Assembly (NCBI GenBank): GCA_035771165.1
Contig: JAWNZC010000470.1
Span: 2,020,001 to 2,084,000 of the forward strand
Direction: 5' to 3'
DNA: 64,000 bases
Source: Paragorgia papillata
Lineage: Eukaryota; Cnidaria; Anthozoa; Scleralcyonacea; Coralliidae
Within the stretch, counting starts at the first letter, position 1. Every line of letters starts with the position of its first letter. Of the stretch, positions 1 through 10,168 are shown piece after piece. The notes below the pieces were generated by a model, which did not search any database, had not been told where the DNA came from, and saw only the letters and a program-made list of their open reading frames with translations. A program made the translations under genes and the position numbers.

Positions 1-153
1 TGTTTGCTTGGTTATACGTTTTAATTATTAGGGCGTTGGTGAACTTGGTCACATTAGCCAATCAGATTTTACTGATCCCACGATGTACCAACTGAGTTAC
101 AGGTCAAGTTGGGAGCTGAAGGTCGAATGATAGTACTTAATAGGCTATTTGAT

Positions 154-261
154 AGGGTATCGGACTAGTAAACCAAAGGTCGCGGGCCCGGTTGATCGAC
201 TCCCGGGCCAAGTAGAGTTTTATCTATTTGTCCGGTATGGTTCGTCACTCGGAGTAACACC
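154..261 (+). mobile_element. Decayed tRNA-derived SINE, family B
   Basis: The words ggactagtaaacc, aaggtcgcggg and the tail ggtatggttcgtcactcgga match the better copy at 35823-35945, where tRNA-like A and B boxes are clear. Here the 5' half of the tRNA-like head is lost, and a GC-rich insertion absent from the sister copy at 3348 sits in the middle. Confidence 0.5.
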
Positions 262-697
262 TTATAATTATTATTCATTTATTCTCCACCCGAATTCACT
301 CTCCCACAATAATCATTCTTATTATATGGCACAAGTTACTGCCGTTGAAATCGTGTGTTCTCATTGGCTGAGACGCGTCACGTGCCGGTCAATAATTTTT
401 CGTAATCGACCGGTCGATTACGGATTTTGGCAGACATGTTGTTTGCAACTAAACAATGAAAGAAAACCGCAAAAATTTTGTGAATTCAATAACCTGAGGA
501 CTAAATTATGTATTAGTGGGACGATGAGCAATCTGGCAACGAGTTTTAGGATTCCGAAAGCAATGACAACAAGAGCAACAACATTGAAAACGACGAGCCT
601 ATGTCACACGCTCGAGGTCACATTATTGACAAAGTATAATAATACATGTAATATATATGTGTTGTTTCAAAATGCCATATAATAAACCTCTTATTAA

Positions 698-825
698 CCT
701 CGTCCGCTTGGTCATTACGGAAAAAGATCAGACGTCGGTCTTTAGGTGCAGACCTCGCCCTACGCGCTAGGTCCGTACTGTCAAGACCTCGGTCTGATAT
801 TTTTCCGTAATGACCGCGCTCTCGG
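698..825. mobile_element. TTAA-flanked inverted-repeat MITE
   Basis: A 128 bp element lies between two TTAA sites (694-697 and 826-829). Its ends are inverted copies: cctcg...ggtcattacgg on the left and ccgtaatgaccgcgctctcgg on the right. TTAA duplication is the hallmark of the piggyBac superfamily; that assignment is inference. The orthologous copy is at 3862-3993 and a third relative at 2490-2620. Confidence 0.6.
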
Positions 826-918
826 TTAATAATTAGAAGTTAGAAATCGAATGATAAATCAACTAATTTTCTAGATTGAAAGACCTACCAACAAAGGTAG
901 ACTAGCACAGTCACAAAC

Positions 919-1131
919 CTTGCACAATTTTAGTTTGCTCATTGTTAAAAACAGCTGCAACTGCTGGTTTTTCATTGTCCTGCTGAACCATCTCTCCTGG
1001 TCTCCTCAGAGGCTTATCATACTGACGACGTTTACCTCTTCCAGACCCAGTGCTCATCTTCATATTACTTTTGTTTTTCTCGCTTTCAGTTCCGTTTAAA
1101 TTTGTTTCCTTAATACTGCTGCTTGAAACAT
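919..1131 (-). CDS. PAIP1-like symmetric cassette exon, copy 1
   Basis: An open 213-nt exon on the minus strand with an acceptor (ttcttacag at 1132-1140) and a donor (CAAG|gtttgtgac at 918). It needs one base before and leaves one after, so its phase is 1-1. It encodes 70 full codons. The first part (VSSSSIKETNLNG...) matches the start of PAIP1 exon 2 (35339 downwards). The second part (MSTGSGRGKRRQYDKPLRRP) matches PAIP1 exon 1 (39649 downwards). The order is therefore exon 2 head fused to exon 1 body. Flanking intron sequence also matches PAIP1 intron 1 on both sides. No other PAIP1 exon lies between here and the left edge, so this could be a 5' exon of a paralogue beyond the window, or a relic that kept its frame. 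Confidence 0.6.
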
Positions 1132-1261
1132 CTGTAAGAAAACGAAACATTGGATTATTGGAATAATTATTGTGGAACAGCGAACTCAGGCCGGAGAATA
1201 ATGATATTATATAGGTACTACTCCAAGTGACAAACAATAACCTTAAGTTGTTTGAAGTACC

Positions 1262-1975
1262 TCAGCTACTTTTAACGCATTGTGATCTGTTCGTACTTTA
1301 AACTCTCTTCCGAGAAGATACCTCTCAAAGTGTTCTGTCCCCCAGACTAACGCGAGTCGCGGTGTTTACTTTCGGTGTTCATTTTCGATGGTCAGAAGAC
1401 TTTCCAGTTAGTGCAAAGCTGTGGAAGATGCCTCGTCGAGACTGGCTGGACTTGCTTAGCTAACACCAAGGCGTATAGTTCCCTTGAGTCTAAATGCACT
1501 GATGAATTGGTCAAAGACTTCGTCTTCAACAAACTACGGATCTTTACCTGGGTACGCTCGCGCTGCCAGTTAATTTCCTCAGGTTAGTCGCCAAATCTAC
1601 CAGGTTTTCTCCCTTCTGCCGTTTTCTTTGACGAAACGCTAATTTGTAAGCGACCCTTTCTTGTGGTGGTGTCATTCTTTTATCCAGAGCATCCAGAAAC
1701 TTCTTGTAACTTGTTTTCTCTTCCTCGCTCAGGGTGACATATACTGCTTGAGCTCGATCCCTCAGCGAAACTGCTAGCTATTGACAACATTGCTTTTCAT
1801 GTTCCACTCGTTTATCTCGGCACATAATTGGAAATGGTTTATCCATTCTTCCCATGGCCCATGCTGGTTTACATCTGGTTTTGCGCTTGAGTTTACTGCT
1901 GGTTTTATCTTTGCTACGGACGTTGACCTTTCTGGCATTTCGTCTTCGAATTAGCACGGTCTGCACGGCGTATCA
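1262..1975 (-). pseudogene. Ty3/gypsy-type gag and RNase H remnant, copy 1
   Basis: Minus-strand translation of 1262-1345 gives HFERYLLGREFKVRTDHNAL, typical of the RNase H region of Ty3/gypsy pol. Upstream on that strand (to about 1975) are pieces like a retrotransposon gag capsid (PWEEWINHFQLCAEINEW, then a LDQFISAFRL-type stretch better kept in the second copy). Stops and frameshifts interrupt every frame. Protease, reverse transcriptase and integrase are missing, so gag is joined directly to the end of RNase H by an internal deletion. No LTRs were recognised. Confidence 0.55.
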
Positions 1976-2042
1976 CAGAAATCGTTTCGAACTCTCTAAT
2001 ATCGGAACCCTCGATCAAATAATAACCAGATAAGTGTATTTA

Positions 2043-2634
2043 TTATATGTCTTGCGAGTCCGAACTGGCGTATTGAACGCTGATTGGCTAACGTGCGAGT
2101 CCGTACTTTACCGTACGGACTCGGTGTACGGACCCGCACAAAAACAACATACAAAAAAAATTAAAAATTTTAAAAATTAAAAATTAAAAAAAAAAAATAA
2201 AAAAAAATAAATAAATAAATAAAAAAAAAATAAAATAAAATAAAAAAATAAAAAAATTATATTCTTAAAAATTATAAAAAAAATTAAAAAAAATTATATT
2301 CTTAAAAATTATATTCTTTTCAAAATGTTTTCCCTTTTGGTTGTTTTGTTGTCAATTATATCGAATCGTGACTAAGAGACCGCTCAGCCTCCGCTTGCGC
2401 TGACGTGCAGGAAGACGTACTGTAGACGATAATGTTTTCTCTAAATTATTTCCCGTTGTTGTGGAGACATATAATAAATTCCTTATTAACCTCACAAGCT
2501 CGGTCCGTACGGGAAAATATTTTGCTTGAGATCTTTTGAGTACAGACCGAGCCCGAAGGGCTCGGTCTGTACTCAAAAGATCTCAAGCAAAATATTTTCC
2601 CGTACGGACCTCGCGCTCGGTTAATAAGTACTTA
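2043..2634. mobile_element. Insertion present only in copy 1 (A-rich tract plus hairpin MITE)
   Basis: Copy 2 reads straight from gataagtgtattta to gtttatttctatatg (about 5200-5220), whereas copy 1 has ~590 bp between these words. The insert contains an A/T-rich low-complexity tract (about 2150-2325) and, at 2490-2620, a TTAA-flanked near-perfect palindrome whose arms read cggtccgtacgggaaaatat and its reverse complement. Confidence 0.7.
2490..2620. mobile_element. TTAA-flanked near-perfect palindrome
   Basis: The two arms of about 55 bp meet at gagcccgaagggctc. The element is bounded by TTAA at 2486-2489 and 2621-2624. Its ends (cctca...ctcgg) resemble the TTAA MITEs at 698 and 3862, so it belongs to the same family but is far more symmetric. 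It would form a very stable hairpin in single-stranded DNA or RNA. Confidence 0.65.
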
Positions 2635-2978
2635 TTAGTTTATTTCTGTATGTTATAAGCAATATTTTGCTTTTTCACAAATGTAAAATTTCGAATACAG
2701 ATATACGATTTATCAAAACATTTCCGGTTTATTGTGCAGACGGGAACGCTGTCTTGCAGGTCATTGCATGACCGTGATCTCCGGCGCGTGGTCAGCAGCT
2801 GACACTCATCGATTAGCATCAGTGGCTTCAGGTATGTTTTTTTTATATTATCAGACTTATCAGAGGCATGTGGACACGTCGCTTGACTTTGGCATACTTT
2901 GGAAAGTCAAATATATCAGTACTGACTTCATATTCGTCTTTCGACTTTACAATAATATGCTATTTACTAATTTCCAAT

Positions 2979-3144
2979 AGATCGTTTTCACCTGACGTCA
3001 CGGCGGCCATATTGGTGTACCAAAACAATGAAATGGCGGCCATATTTGTGTACGGTATGGGAATTAGCTCTTTCTTATTCAAATATTTCGTATTGTTTCA
3101 CCACCCCCATGGGGTCACCGATCACGTGAGTGAAAACGATCCAT
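2979..3144. mobile_element. Short inverted-repeat MITE, only in copy 1
   Basis: Copy 2 reads tttccaat-actagtacg without a break (about 7983-8000). Copy 1 has 166 bp at this point that begin agatcgttttcacctgacg and end gtgagtgaaaacgatccat, an inverted pair. The interior repeats ggcggccatatt. Insertion after the duplication explains the difference best. Confidence 0.6.
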
Positions 3145-3347
3145 ACTAGTACGAGTTGCAGTATAAACGGCAACATAAACATCCACCGTGTTACGTGTTT
3201 GCTTGGTTATACGTTTTAATTGTTAGGGCGTTGGTGAACTTGGTCACATTAGCCAATCAGATTTTTCTGATCCCACGATGTACCAACTGAGTTACAGGTC
3301 AAGTTCGGAGCTGAAGGTCAAATGATAGTATACTTAGGATATTTGAT

Positions 3348-3434
3348 AGGGTATCGGACTAGTAAACCGAAGGTCGCGGGCCAAGTAGAGTTTTATCTAT
3401 TTGTCCGGTATGGTTGGTCACTCGGAGTAACACC
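3348..3434 (+). mobile_element. Decayed tRNA-derived SINE, family B (copy 2)
   Basis: Orthologue of the repeat at 154-261 in the first duplication unit. It lacks the 20-odd bp GC-rich insertion seen there and so is closer to the intact family member at 35823. Confidence 0.5.
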
Positions 3435-3861
3435 TTATAATTATTATTAATTTATTCTCCACCCGAATTCACTGTCCCACAATAATCATTCTTATTATAT
3501 GGCACAAGTTACTGCCGTTGAAATCGTGTGTTCTCATTGGCTGAGACGCGTCACGTGCCGGTCAATAATTTTTCGTAATCGACCGGTCGATTACGGATTT
3601 TGGCAGACATGTTGTTTGCAACTAAACAATGAAAGAAAACCGCAAATATTTTGTGAATTCAATAACCTGAGGACTAAATTATGTATGAGTGGGACGATGA
3701 GCAATCTGGCAGCGAGTTTTAGGATTCCGAAAGCGATGACAACAATAGCATGCAACAACATTGAAAACGATGAGTCTATGTCACACGCTCGAGGTCACAT
3801 TATTGACAAGGTAATGTAATATGTGTTGTTTCAAAATGCCATATAATAAACCTCTTATTAA

Positions 3862-3993
3862 CCTCGTCTGCTTGGTCATTACGGAAAAAGATCAGACCTT
3901 GGTCTTTATGTACAGACCTCGCCCTACGGGCTCTGTCCGTACGTACTGTCAAGACCTCGGTCTGATATTTTTCCGTAATGACCGCGCTCTCGG
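3862..3993. mobile_element. TTAA-flanked inverted-repeat MITE (copy 2)
   Basis: Orthologue of 698-825, flanked by TTAA at 3858-3861 and 3994-3997, with inverted ends containing ggtcattacgg. Its presence in both units shows it was inserted before the duplication. Confidence 0.6.
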
Positions 3994-4083
3994 TTAATAA
4001 GAAGTTAGAAATCGAATAATCAATCAACTTATTTTCTAGATTGAAAGACCTACCAACAAAGGTAGACTAGCACAGTCACAAAC

Positions 4084-4296
4084 CTTGCACAATTTTAGTT
4101 TGCTCATTGTTAAAAACAGCTGCAACTGTTGGTTTTTCATTGTCCTGCTGAACCATCTCTCCTGCTTTCTTCAGAGGCTTATCATACTGATGACGTTTAC
4201 CTCTTCCAGACCCAGTGCTCATCTTCATATTACTTTTGTTTTTCTCTCTTTCAGTTCCGTTTAAATTTGTTTCCTTAATACTGCTGCTTGAAACAT
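4084..4296 (-). CDS. PAIP1-like symmetric cassette exon, copy 2
   Basis: Exactly 213 nt, like copy 1 at 919-1131, with the same acceptor (cttacag) and donor (CAAG|gtttgt), and fully open in phase 1-1. It differs from copy 1 by several amino acids (for example KRHQYDKPLKKAG instead of KRRQYDKPLRRPG) but has no stop or indel. Two copies that keep length, frame and splice sites are compatible with use as alternative or repeated exons, or with a recent duplication. See PAIP1 (20282-39649) for the parent exons. Confidence 0.6.
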
Positions 4297-4427
4297 CTGT
4301 AAGAAAACGAAACATTGGATTATTGGAATAATTATTGTGGAACAGCGAACTCAGGTGGAGAATAATGATATTATATACGTGCTACTCCGAGTGACAAACA
4401 ATAACCTTAAGTTGTTTGAAGTACCTC

Positions 4428-5140
4428 AGCTACTTTTAACGCATTGTGATCTGTTCGTACTTTAAACTCTCTTCCGAGAAGATACCTCTCAAAGTGTTCT
4501 GTCCCCCAGACTAACGCGAGTCGCGGAGTTACTTTCGGTGTTGATTTTCGATAGACAGAAGACTTTCCAGTTAGTGCAAAGCTGTGGAAGATGCCTCGTC
4601 GAGACTGGCTGGCCTTGCTTGGCTAACTCCAAGGCGTATAGTTCCCTTGAGTCTGAATGCACTGATGAATTGGTCAAGGACTTCGTCTTCAACAAACGAC
4701 GGATCTTTACCTGCATGGGTATACGCTGGCGCTGCCAGTTTCCTCAGGTTAGTCACCAAATCTACCAGGTTTTCTCCCTTCTGCCGGTTTTTTTTGACGA
4801 AACGCTAATTTGTAAGCGACCCTTTCTTGTGGTGGTGTCATTCTTTTATCCAGAGCATCCAGAAACTTCTTGTAACTTGTTTTCTCTTCCTCGCTCAGGG
4901 TGACATATACTGCTTGAGCTCGATTGAACAGCGAAACTGCTAGCTATTGACAACATTGCTTTTCATTCCACTCGTTTATCTCGGCACATAATGGGGAATG
5001 GTTTATCCATTCTTCCCATGGCCAATCCTTGTTTACATCTGGTTTTGCCCTTTAGTTTACTGCTGGTTTTATCTTTGCTACGGACGTTGACCTTTCTGGC
5101 ATTTCGTCTTCGAATTAGCACGGGCTGCACGGCGTGTCAC
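4428..5140 (-). pseudogene. Ty3/gypsy-type gag and RNase H remnant, copy 2
   Basis: Counterpart of 1262-1975. Around 4570-4760 the gag part reads VTNLRKLAAPAYTHAG then FVEDEVLDQFISAFRL and ASLDEASSTAL, a pattern usual in the C-terminal half of retrotransposon capsid proteins (LDxFIxAL...LDEA). Further 5' are AQAVYVTLSEEEKTSYKKFL and WEEWINH. RNase H words (YLLGREFKVRTDHNAL) follow at 4428-4505. Stops interrupt the frame, so it is inactive. Confidence 0.55.
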
Positions 5141-5419
5141 AGAAATCGTTTCGAACTCTTTAATATCGATCGGAACCCTCGATCAAATAACAACCAGATA
5201 AGTGTATTTAGTTTATTTCTATATGTTATAAGCAATATTTAGCTTTTTCACAAATGTAAAATTTCGAATACACATATACGTTTTATCAAAACATTTCCAA
5301 GGTTTTTGCAGGCGGGAACGCTGTCTTGCAGGTCATTGCATGACCGTGACACAGACCGTGATCTCCAGCGCGTGATCAGCAGCTGACACTCATCGATTAG
5401 CATTAGTGGATTCAGGTAT

Positions 5420-7672
5420 GTGTTTTTTTTGTGTATGTGTTTTTCTGTGCAGAAAATGCACTATGGTATGTGTTTTTCTGTGCAAGATGTATTAGTAGGT
5501 GAACCGTTTTCTGATCATAATCAAATTTCGTTTAACATAATCTGTGTACCGTATGAATTAAGAAAACCTAAAAAGCAATATTATTCCTTCAAGAAAGCTG
5601 ATTGGAACAAACTGAAAGACCTTCTTTTGAATATACCTTGGCAGTGTATGTTGGCGGGTGACGACATCGACGACAACTGGTCAATGTGGAAAGATTTATT
5701 ACTGGCAGCTGTTGACGATTGCATCCCTCGAGTCAATGCAAAAAAGAAGACAAACATACCTTGGATCTCTAAAGATTTAATCCGCCTATGTAGAAAGAAA
5801 AAGGCAGCTTATAGAAAAGCAAAAAGATCTGCTAAAACGCGGGACTGGAATTACTATAAAAAATTAAACTCCATGGTTAAACGTGCCTGTAATTCTGCTC
5901 ATTATGAATATATCAACGACTTATCAACAAAATTGAAATGGAATAATGCTAAACCTTTTTGGAAGTATATAAACTCAAAACGGAAAGGTACCAATAACTT
6001 GGTACTATTAAAAGTGGACAATGAGGAAATCATAGACGACCTGGATATAGCCGAAAGCATGAACACGTTTTTCTCATCGGTATTTACGGAAGAATCATTT
6101 GAAGTCTTTCCTGTTATAGATAGTGTCGTCGACGACGAGCTATGTGATATCGTTTGCACAACAGAAGAAGTCGAGAGGCTCTTAAAAAATCTAGACGCTA
6201 CCAAGTCCCCTGGGCCTGATAGTATTCCACCACGTATTGTGAAGGAATGTGCCACTGAGTTAGCACCTTCCTTATCAACCTTGTTCAATCAAGCGTTTTC
6301 TTCTGGAGAACTTCCAAAAGACTGGAAAACGGCAAATATTGCTCCGGTGCACAAGAAAAAATCCAAATACGCCAGAGAGAATTATCGCCAGATCTCTCTC
6401 ACGTCAATTATATCTAAGGTTAGTGAAATGATCGTTCGGGACAGAGTCGTAGACTTTTGGCTAAATCGACAAACATTTAACCCAAACCAATTTGGATTTC
6501 TTCAGAATAAGTCTACAGTATCGCAATTGTTATTATGCTATAATGACTGGTCTAAATCAAGAAACAATAACAAACCAACCGATATAGCCTTTTTAGATTT
6601 CCACAAAGCTTTTGACAGCGTCCCACACGAAAGATTACTTTATAAACTCAAACAACACGGCATTGGAGGCCCGCTACTTGGATGGTTTAGAAATTTTCTA
6701 ACTAATCGTAAACAACGAGTTGCTGTTAGAGGTTCGTTTTCGGACTGGTCCGACGTTAAATCAGGAGTGCCACAGGGGACTATCCTTGGCCCTATCCTTT
6801 TTTTAATTTATATTAACGACCTACCAGTCGGTGTATCGAGTTCTGTTAAACTTTTTGCGGACGATGTTAAACTTTATCGTGAGTTGTCGGATGTGGAAAG
6901 CGACATGTTATTATTACAATCGGATTTGAATCGAATGAGTAATTGGGCCGAAACGTGGCAAATGTCCTTTAACCCTGACAAGTGTGAAGTAATGCGCGTA
7001 TCACATCAACGGGACCTTTCAGTACCCAAGTATTACTTCTCTGGCAAATTACTTAATGCTGTACATCACACTAAAGATTTAGGCATAATTATATCAAACG
7101 ATCTGAAGTGGAACGACCAAATCAACTCAACAGTCAACAAAGCAAATCGAATTTTGGGACTAATCAAGCGATCAGTTGGCACTTCAAATATAGCTGTTTT
7201 TATCAAGTTATACAAAACCTTGGTAAGACCAATATTAGAATACGCAACACCTGTCTGGTCCCCTTACTTGGTTAAAGACGTAAAAGCTCTTGAGAGTATT
7301 CAAAGAAGAGCGTCAAGATTAGCTCTCAAACAAAAACGTGGAGAAATGCCATATGAAGAGCGTTGTGAATTGTTAAAATGGAATACTCTTGAAAAACTCA
7401 GAACTTATTTCTCATTAATTGAATGTTACAAAACAGTGTTTAACCTTAATGGTATAAAATTTGAAGAAGTCTTAAGTTATAAACACTTAAATAAGACAAG
7501 AGCAAACCATAAGTTCTCCTTATATACTAAATTATCAAAAATAAACTGTTACAAGAACTCATTTTTTGTAAGAATTATTAAGTTATGGAACTCTTTACCG
7601 TCAAAAGTTGTAGAAGCTATAAATTTTAAATCGTTTAAAGGTCAACTTCGGTTGCACCTAAATTTGTACTAG
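5420..7672 (+). CDS. LINE ORF2 fragment: endonuclease end, reverse transcriptase
   Basis: The 750-residue open frame starts in flanking sequence, so the first Met is not the native start. Around residues 30-45 GEPFSDHNQISFNI is the last motif of an apurinic-type endonuclease, showing that most of that domain is lost. The reverse transcriptase follows: SPGPDSIPP, FLDFHKAFDSVPHERL, SGVPQGTILGPILF, and the catalytic FADD at about residue 480. The C-terminal region holds LVRPILEYATPVWSPY and ends at KGQLRLHLNLY. There are no internal stops, so the insertion is probably young. The clade (CR1/L2/Rex-like) is inferred from the RT motifs and the tail. Confidence 0.85.
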   Translation: MFFLCMCFSVQKMHYGMCFSVQDVLVGEPFSDHNQISFNIICVPYELRKPKKQYYSFKKADWNKLKDLLLNIPWQCMLAGDDIDDNWSMWKDLLLAAVDDCIPRVNAKKKTNIPWISKDLIRLCRKKKAAYRKAKRSAKTRDWNYYKKLNSMVKRACNSAHYEYINDLSTKLKWNNAKPFWKYINSKRKGTNNLVLLKVDNEEIIDDLDIAESMNTFFSSVFTEESFEVFPVIDSVVDDELCDIVCTTEEVERLLKNLDATKSPGPDSIPPRIVKECATELAPSLSTLFNQAFSSGELPKDWKTANIAPVHKKKSKYARENYRQISLTSIISKVSEMIVRDRVVDFWLNRQTFNPNQFGFLQNKSTVSQLLLCYNDWSKSRNNNKPTDIAFLDFHKAFDSVPHERLLYKLKQHGIGGPLLGWFRNFLTNRKQRVAVRGSFSDWSDVKSGVPQGTILGPILFLIYINDLPVGVSSSVKLFADDVKLYRELSDVESDMLLLQSDLNRMSNWAETWQMSFNPDKCEVMRVSHQRDLSVPKYYFSGKLLNAVHHTKDLGIIISNDLKWNDQINSTVNKANRILGLIKRSVGTSNIAVFIKLYKTLVRPILEYATPVWSPYLVKDVKALESIQRRASRLALKQKRGEMPYEERCELLKWNTLEKLRTYFSLIECYKTVFNLNGIKFEEVLSYKHLNKTRANHKFSLYTKLSKINCYKNSFFVRIIKLWNSLPSKVVEAINFKSFKGQLRLHLNLY

Positions 7673-7848
7673 GCAAACATTTTTCATTTTATATTTAAAT
7701 TTTATAATTTTTATCTGTAAAGAACATTTATATACTCTATTAATTTAGGGGATTTTATTATAGGGTTAACCTCCTAAATCTCCTGCTAGGACTTAATATA
7801 TTATTTACCATGTATTAAGTTCCTTGAATAAATCTATTGATTGATTGA
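5431..7848 (+). mobile_element. 5'-truncated LINE (CR1/L2-type) inserted in the duplication
   Basis: About 2.4 kb with an ORF2-type protein, a short 3' UTR and a (ttga/attg)n tail at 7831-7848. Microsatellite tails instead of poly(A) are usual in CR1/L2-group elements. The target is visible by comparison with copy 1 (ggtatgtttttttt-atattatcag). The 5' junction holds a short direct repeat (tatgtgtttttctgtgca at 5435 and 5468) of the filler type often made during 5' truncation. Confidence 0.85.
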
Positions 7849-8009
7849 TTGATATTATCAGATTTATCAGGTCGATGGCATGTGGACACGTCGCTTGACT
7901 TTGACATACTTTGGAAAGTCAAATATATCAGTACTGACTTCATATTCGTCTTTCGACTTTACAATAATATGCTATTTACTAATTTCCAATACTAGTACGA
8001 GTTGCAGTA

Positions 8010-8321
8010 TCGATAGGACTGACTCGTCTTAAAATTCAATCATCAAACGTCTAAAAATTTTCTATAAAATATTTGAATGCGTGTATCGTTTTATCACGTT
8101 TTATTGTTATTAAATTTTGTCTTGTGTCCGTGAGTTTGCGAGGACGCTGCATGAACATTACCAAAATCGTCAAGAAGATAAAAGGGTTGTAATCGTAAAA
8201 CTTATTAAGATTCCCGCTATTTGTAAATTTAAGAGTATTTTACCTACTCTAAAACTTGTCAATAGAACATGAGCGCCCTGATTTCAACTGATGTTATATA
8301 CTGTTACATCAGCTCACCCAT
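8010..8321. other. Non-genic spacer with a small palindrome
   Basis: No gene was recognised. A short palindrome at about 8269-8331 (agcgccctgat...atcagggcgct) sits just before the left inverted end of the larger structure that starts at 8322. Confidence 0.4.
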
Positions 8322-8333
8322 CAGGGCGCTTAT

Positions 8334-8714
8334 CAACCTCGCACCCGGGGCCATTTGTAAGTGAACTGGGCCAAGATGGCGGGAACAAATGGCCCTGCTA
8401 GGCTATCTCAGCCTCTGATTGGTCAAGAGCTTATGGCGTAAATCAGACGGTTTGATTTTGTTGTTTTTTTTAAATTGTATTTTGACCTTGTCGGTTGTTC
8501 CTGCACACGGCACGGGAAATCATATTTTAAACCATGCAATAATTAGGTGTAATTAGGTATAATTACTGTGTAAAGAACTAAGTTCTAGTTAATAAAATGC
8601 GCAATATACTGCGCATTTTGAGCTAGCCGCCACCAGGGCCATTTGTTCCCGCCATTTTGTTTTATTCGCCATCTTAGTCCACTTCCCTACAAATGGCCCC
8701 GGGTACGAGGTTGG
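8334..8714. mobile_element. MITE nested in the left inverted end
   Basis: The ends are inverted copies: caacctcgcacccggggcca and its counterpart tggccccgggtacgaggttg. An internal pair (gggccatttgttcccgcca) strengthens the hairpin. It is flanked by gcgcttat (8326-8333) and acgcttat (8715-8722), an 8-bp duplication with one mismatch, which suggests a hAT-type origin. Confidence 0.55.
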
Positions 8715-10168
8715 ACGCTTATATACTGGGCGGTGAAACGGCAATGGGAAAGCTGATCGACGACACGAGCGTGCTTTTCAGTCAAATTCTATAAAAGAAA
8801 TCGATTTTTTGGCTACCGATAAATTATTGCTGCCGAGCGTAGCGAGGCAGCTCACTAATCTTGACATGGGTTGCCTAGTTCGATATGGTTCAATGATCAC
8901 CGCATATGTATAGTCAACGAAATCTCGATTTTGGAATTTTTCTGTTCGCATTCAGGGGGATCACGGGGGGGGGGAGACCACGCAGGACAAATCTGAACTA
9001 GCACCACGTGAAAAAGCTATTGTGTGTATATCCTGTCAAAACCCTTGCCATATCATGTCAAGCGATAAGTTATAGTAACTTATAGTTTTCAATTTTATAA
9101 TTAAAAAATATAGAAGAAACGTGTAAATACTCTGTCCATTGGAATTAATATTAAATTTTTGGACTTTCCAGCCTCCTTTGCAGGCAACTCTGTGGGCTCT
9201 TTTTGGATCACTTCACTTGCGATAGTAATTTCTAGTCGTAGATATTTCTCGAACGGTTGTGTGTGAGCATGGCCAGAAATACGCGACATACGATTGCGCA
9301 ACACCCCGTCACGGGTCAATGTGGCTCATTGAACTCGCACAATTTGTATATGAAATTATATAGGGGCACGCGTATTTGTTTGAAATAGACAAAGATGATG
9401 TGCTGTTTCTCGAAATGCGAAATCAGATCTTGTTAAGGTTAATGTTGAAGAATATCATGGACTAAAAATTGAGCCCTATTGGCAAATTTTCGGTTGTCCC
9501 TCAGAAAATATATAAAATCGTGTTGGTTCTCTATGGTTAGTCTGTGTTAGTACGAATTAAACTCCTGGTTACATATTTAAAACCGCTCGTGAAGTCGTAA
9601 CATCCACAAAATCAAACATGCGAAATCCGTTCCTGTAAGTACAATGTCTGAGGTTGCTGGTTTAAGTAATAGCTTGACATTTTGCTTGTCCATTTCGCTG
9701 TTGTATTTTAGAAAGCATAAACCAAATCGTAGTTTTATTTAGGCCCACTTGCAAATTAATTTCCTATTCAATTTGGGCCCCTATGCAAATTACATCGTGT
9801 CTATTAAAGCATAACGGGAAGGTAACATAGGCTGGGACTGTTTTTTCATGTTTTGAGTTCATTATTTTTAGACACTACGTTTAGGATTATTGTCAAGGAT
9901 AATCGATAAGCAAAGTTTATCCTTATAGAATACCTAAACATTAAAAAGTTTCTGAAATCAGAAATGTTATATTTACTACGGCTACTTCAGCCTCGTGTTA
10001 TAAATGAACTACGTTTTATCCCGACTCCGATTGTATGCGCAGACGAAACTCCGATTTCGTCTATATGACCAACACACTTCTGGGTTGACAATCGAAACAT
10101 CCGTGTTTTAAAATTGCCATAACTCCGCGACATACTGCAGTATCGCAACTCTTTTGGTATTGAAATAT

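Larger units (their letters stand above)
1..3166. repeat. Tandem segmental duplication, copy 1
   Basis: This ~3.2 kb segment is repeated from 3197. Both copies start with the same words (tgtttgcttggttatacg) and keep the same order of parts: a tRNA-derived repeat, a TTAA element, a PAIP1-like exon, a gypsy remnant, and the stretch ending actagtacgagttgcagtat. Identity by eye is high, with scattered substitutions. Copy 1 carries two insertions missing from copy 2 (2043-2634 and 2979-3144). The left edge may lie before the window. Confidence 0.9.
3197..8009. repeat. Tandem segmental duplication, copy 2 (split by a LINE)
   Basis: Second copy of the segment at 1-3166. Homology runs to about 5430, is broken by a LINE insertion (5431-7848), and resumes at atattatcag until actagtacgagttgcagtat near 8009. 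The LINE must therefore postdate the duplication. Confidence 0.9.

Noticed and set aside
149..682. 177-codon ORF in duplication copy 1
   Set aside because: It crosses a tRNA-derived SINE remnant; the matching frame in copy 2 (3499-3819) has a different C-terminus after frameshifts.
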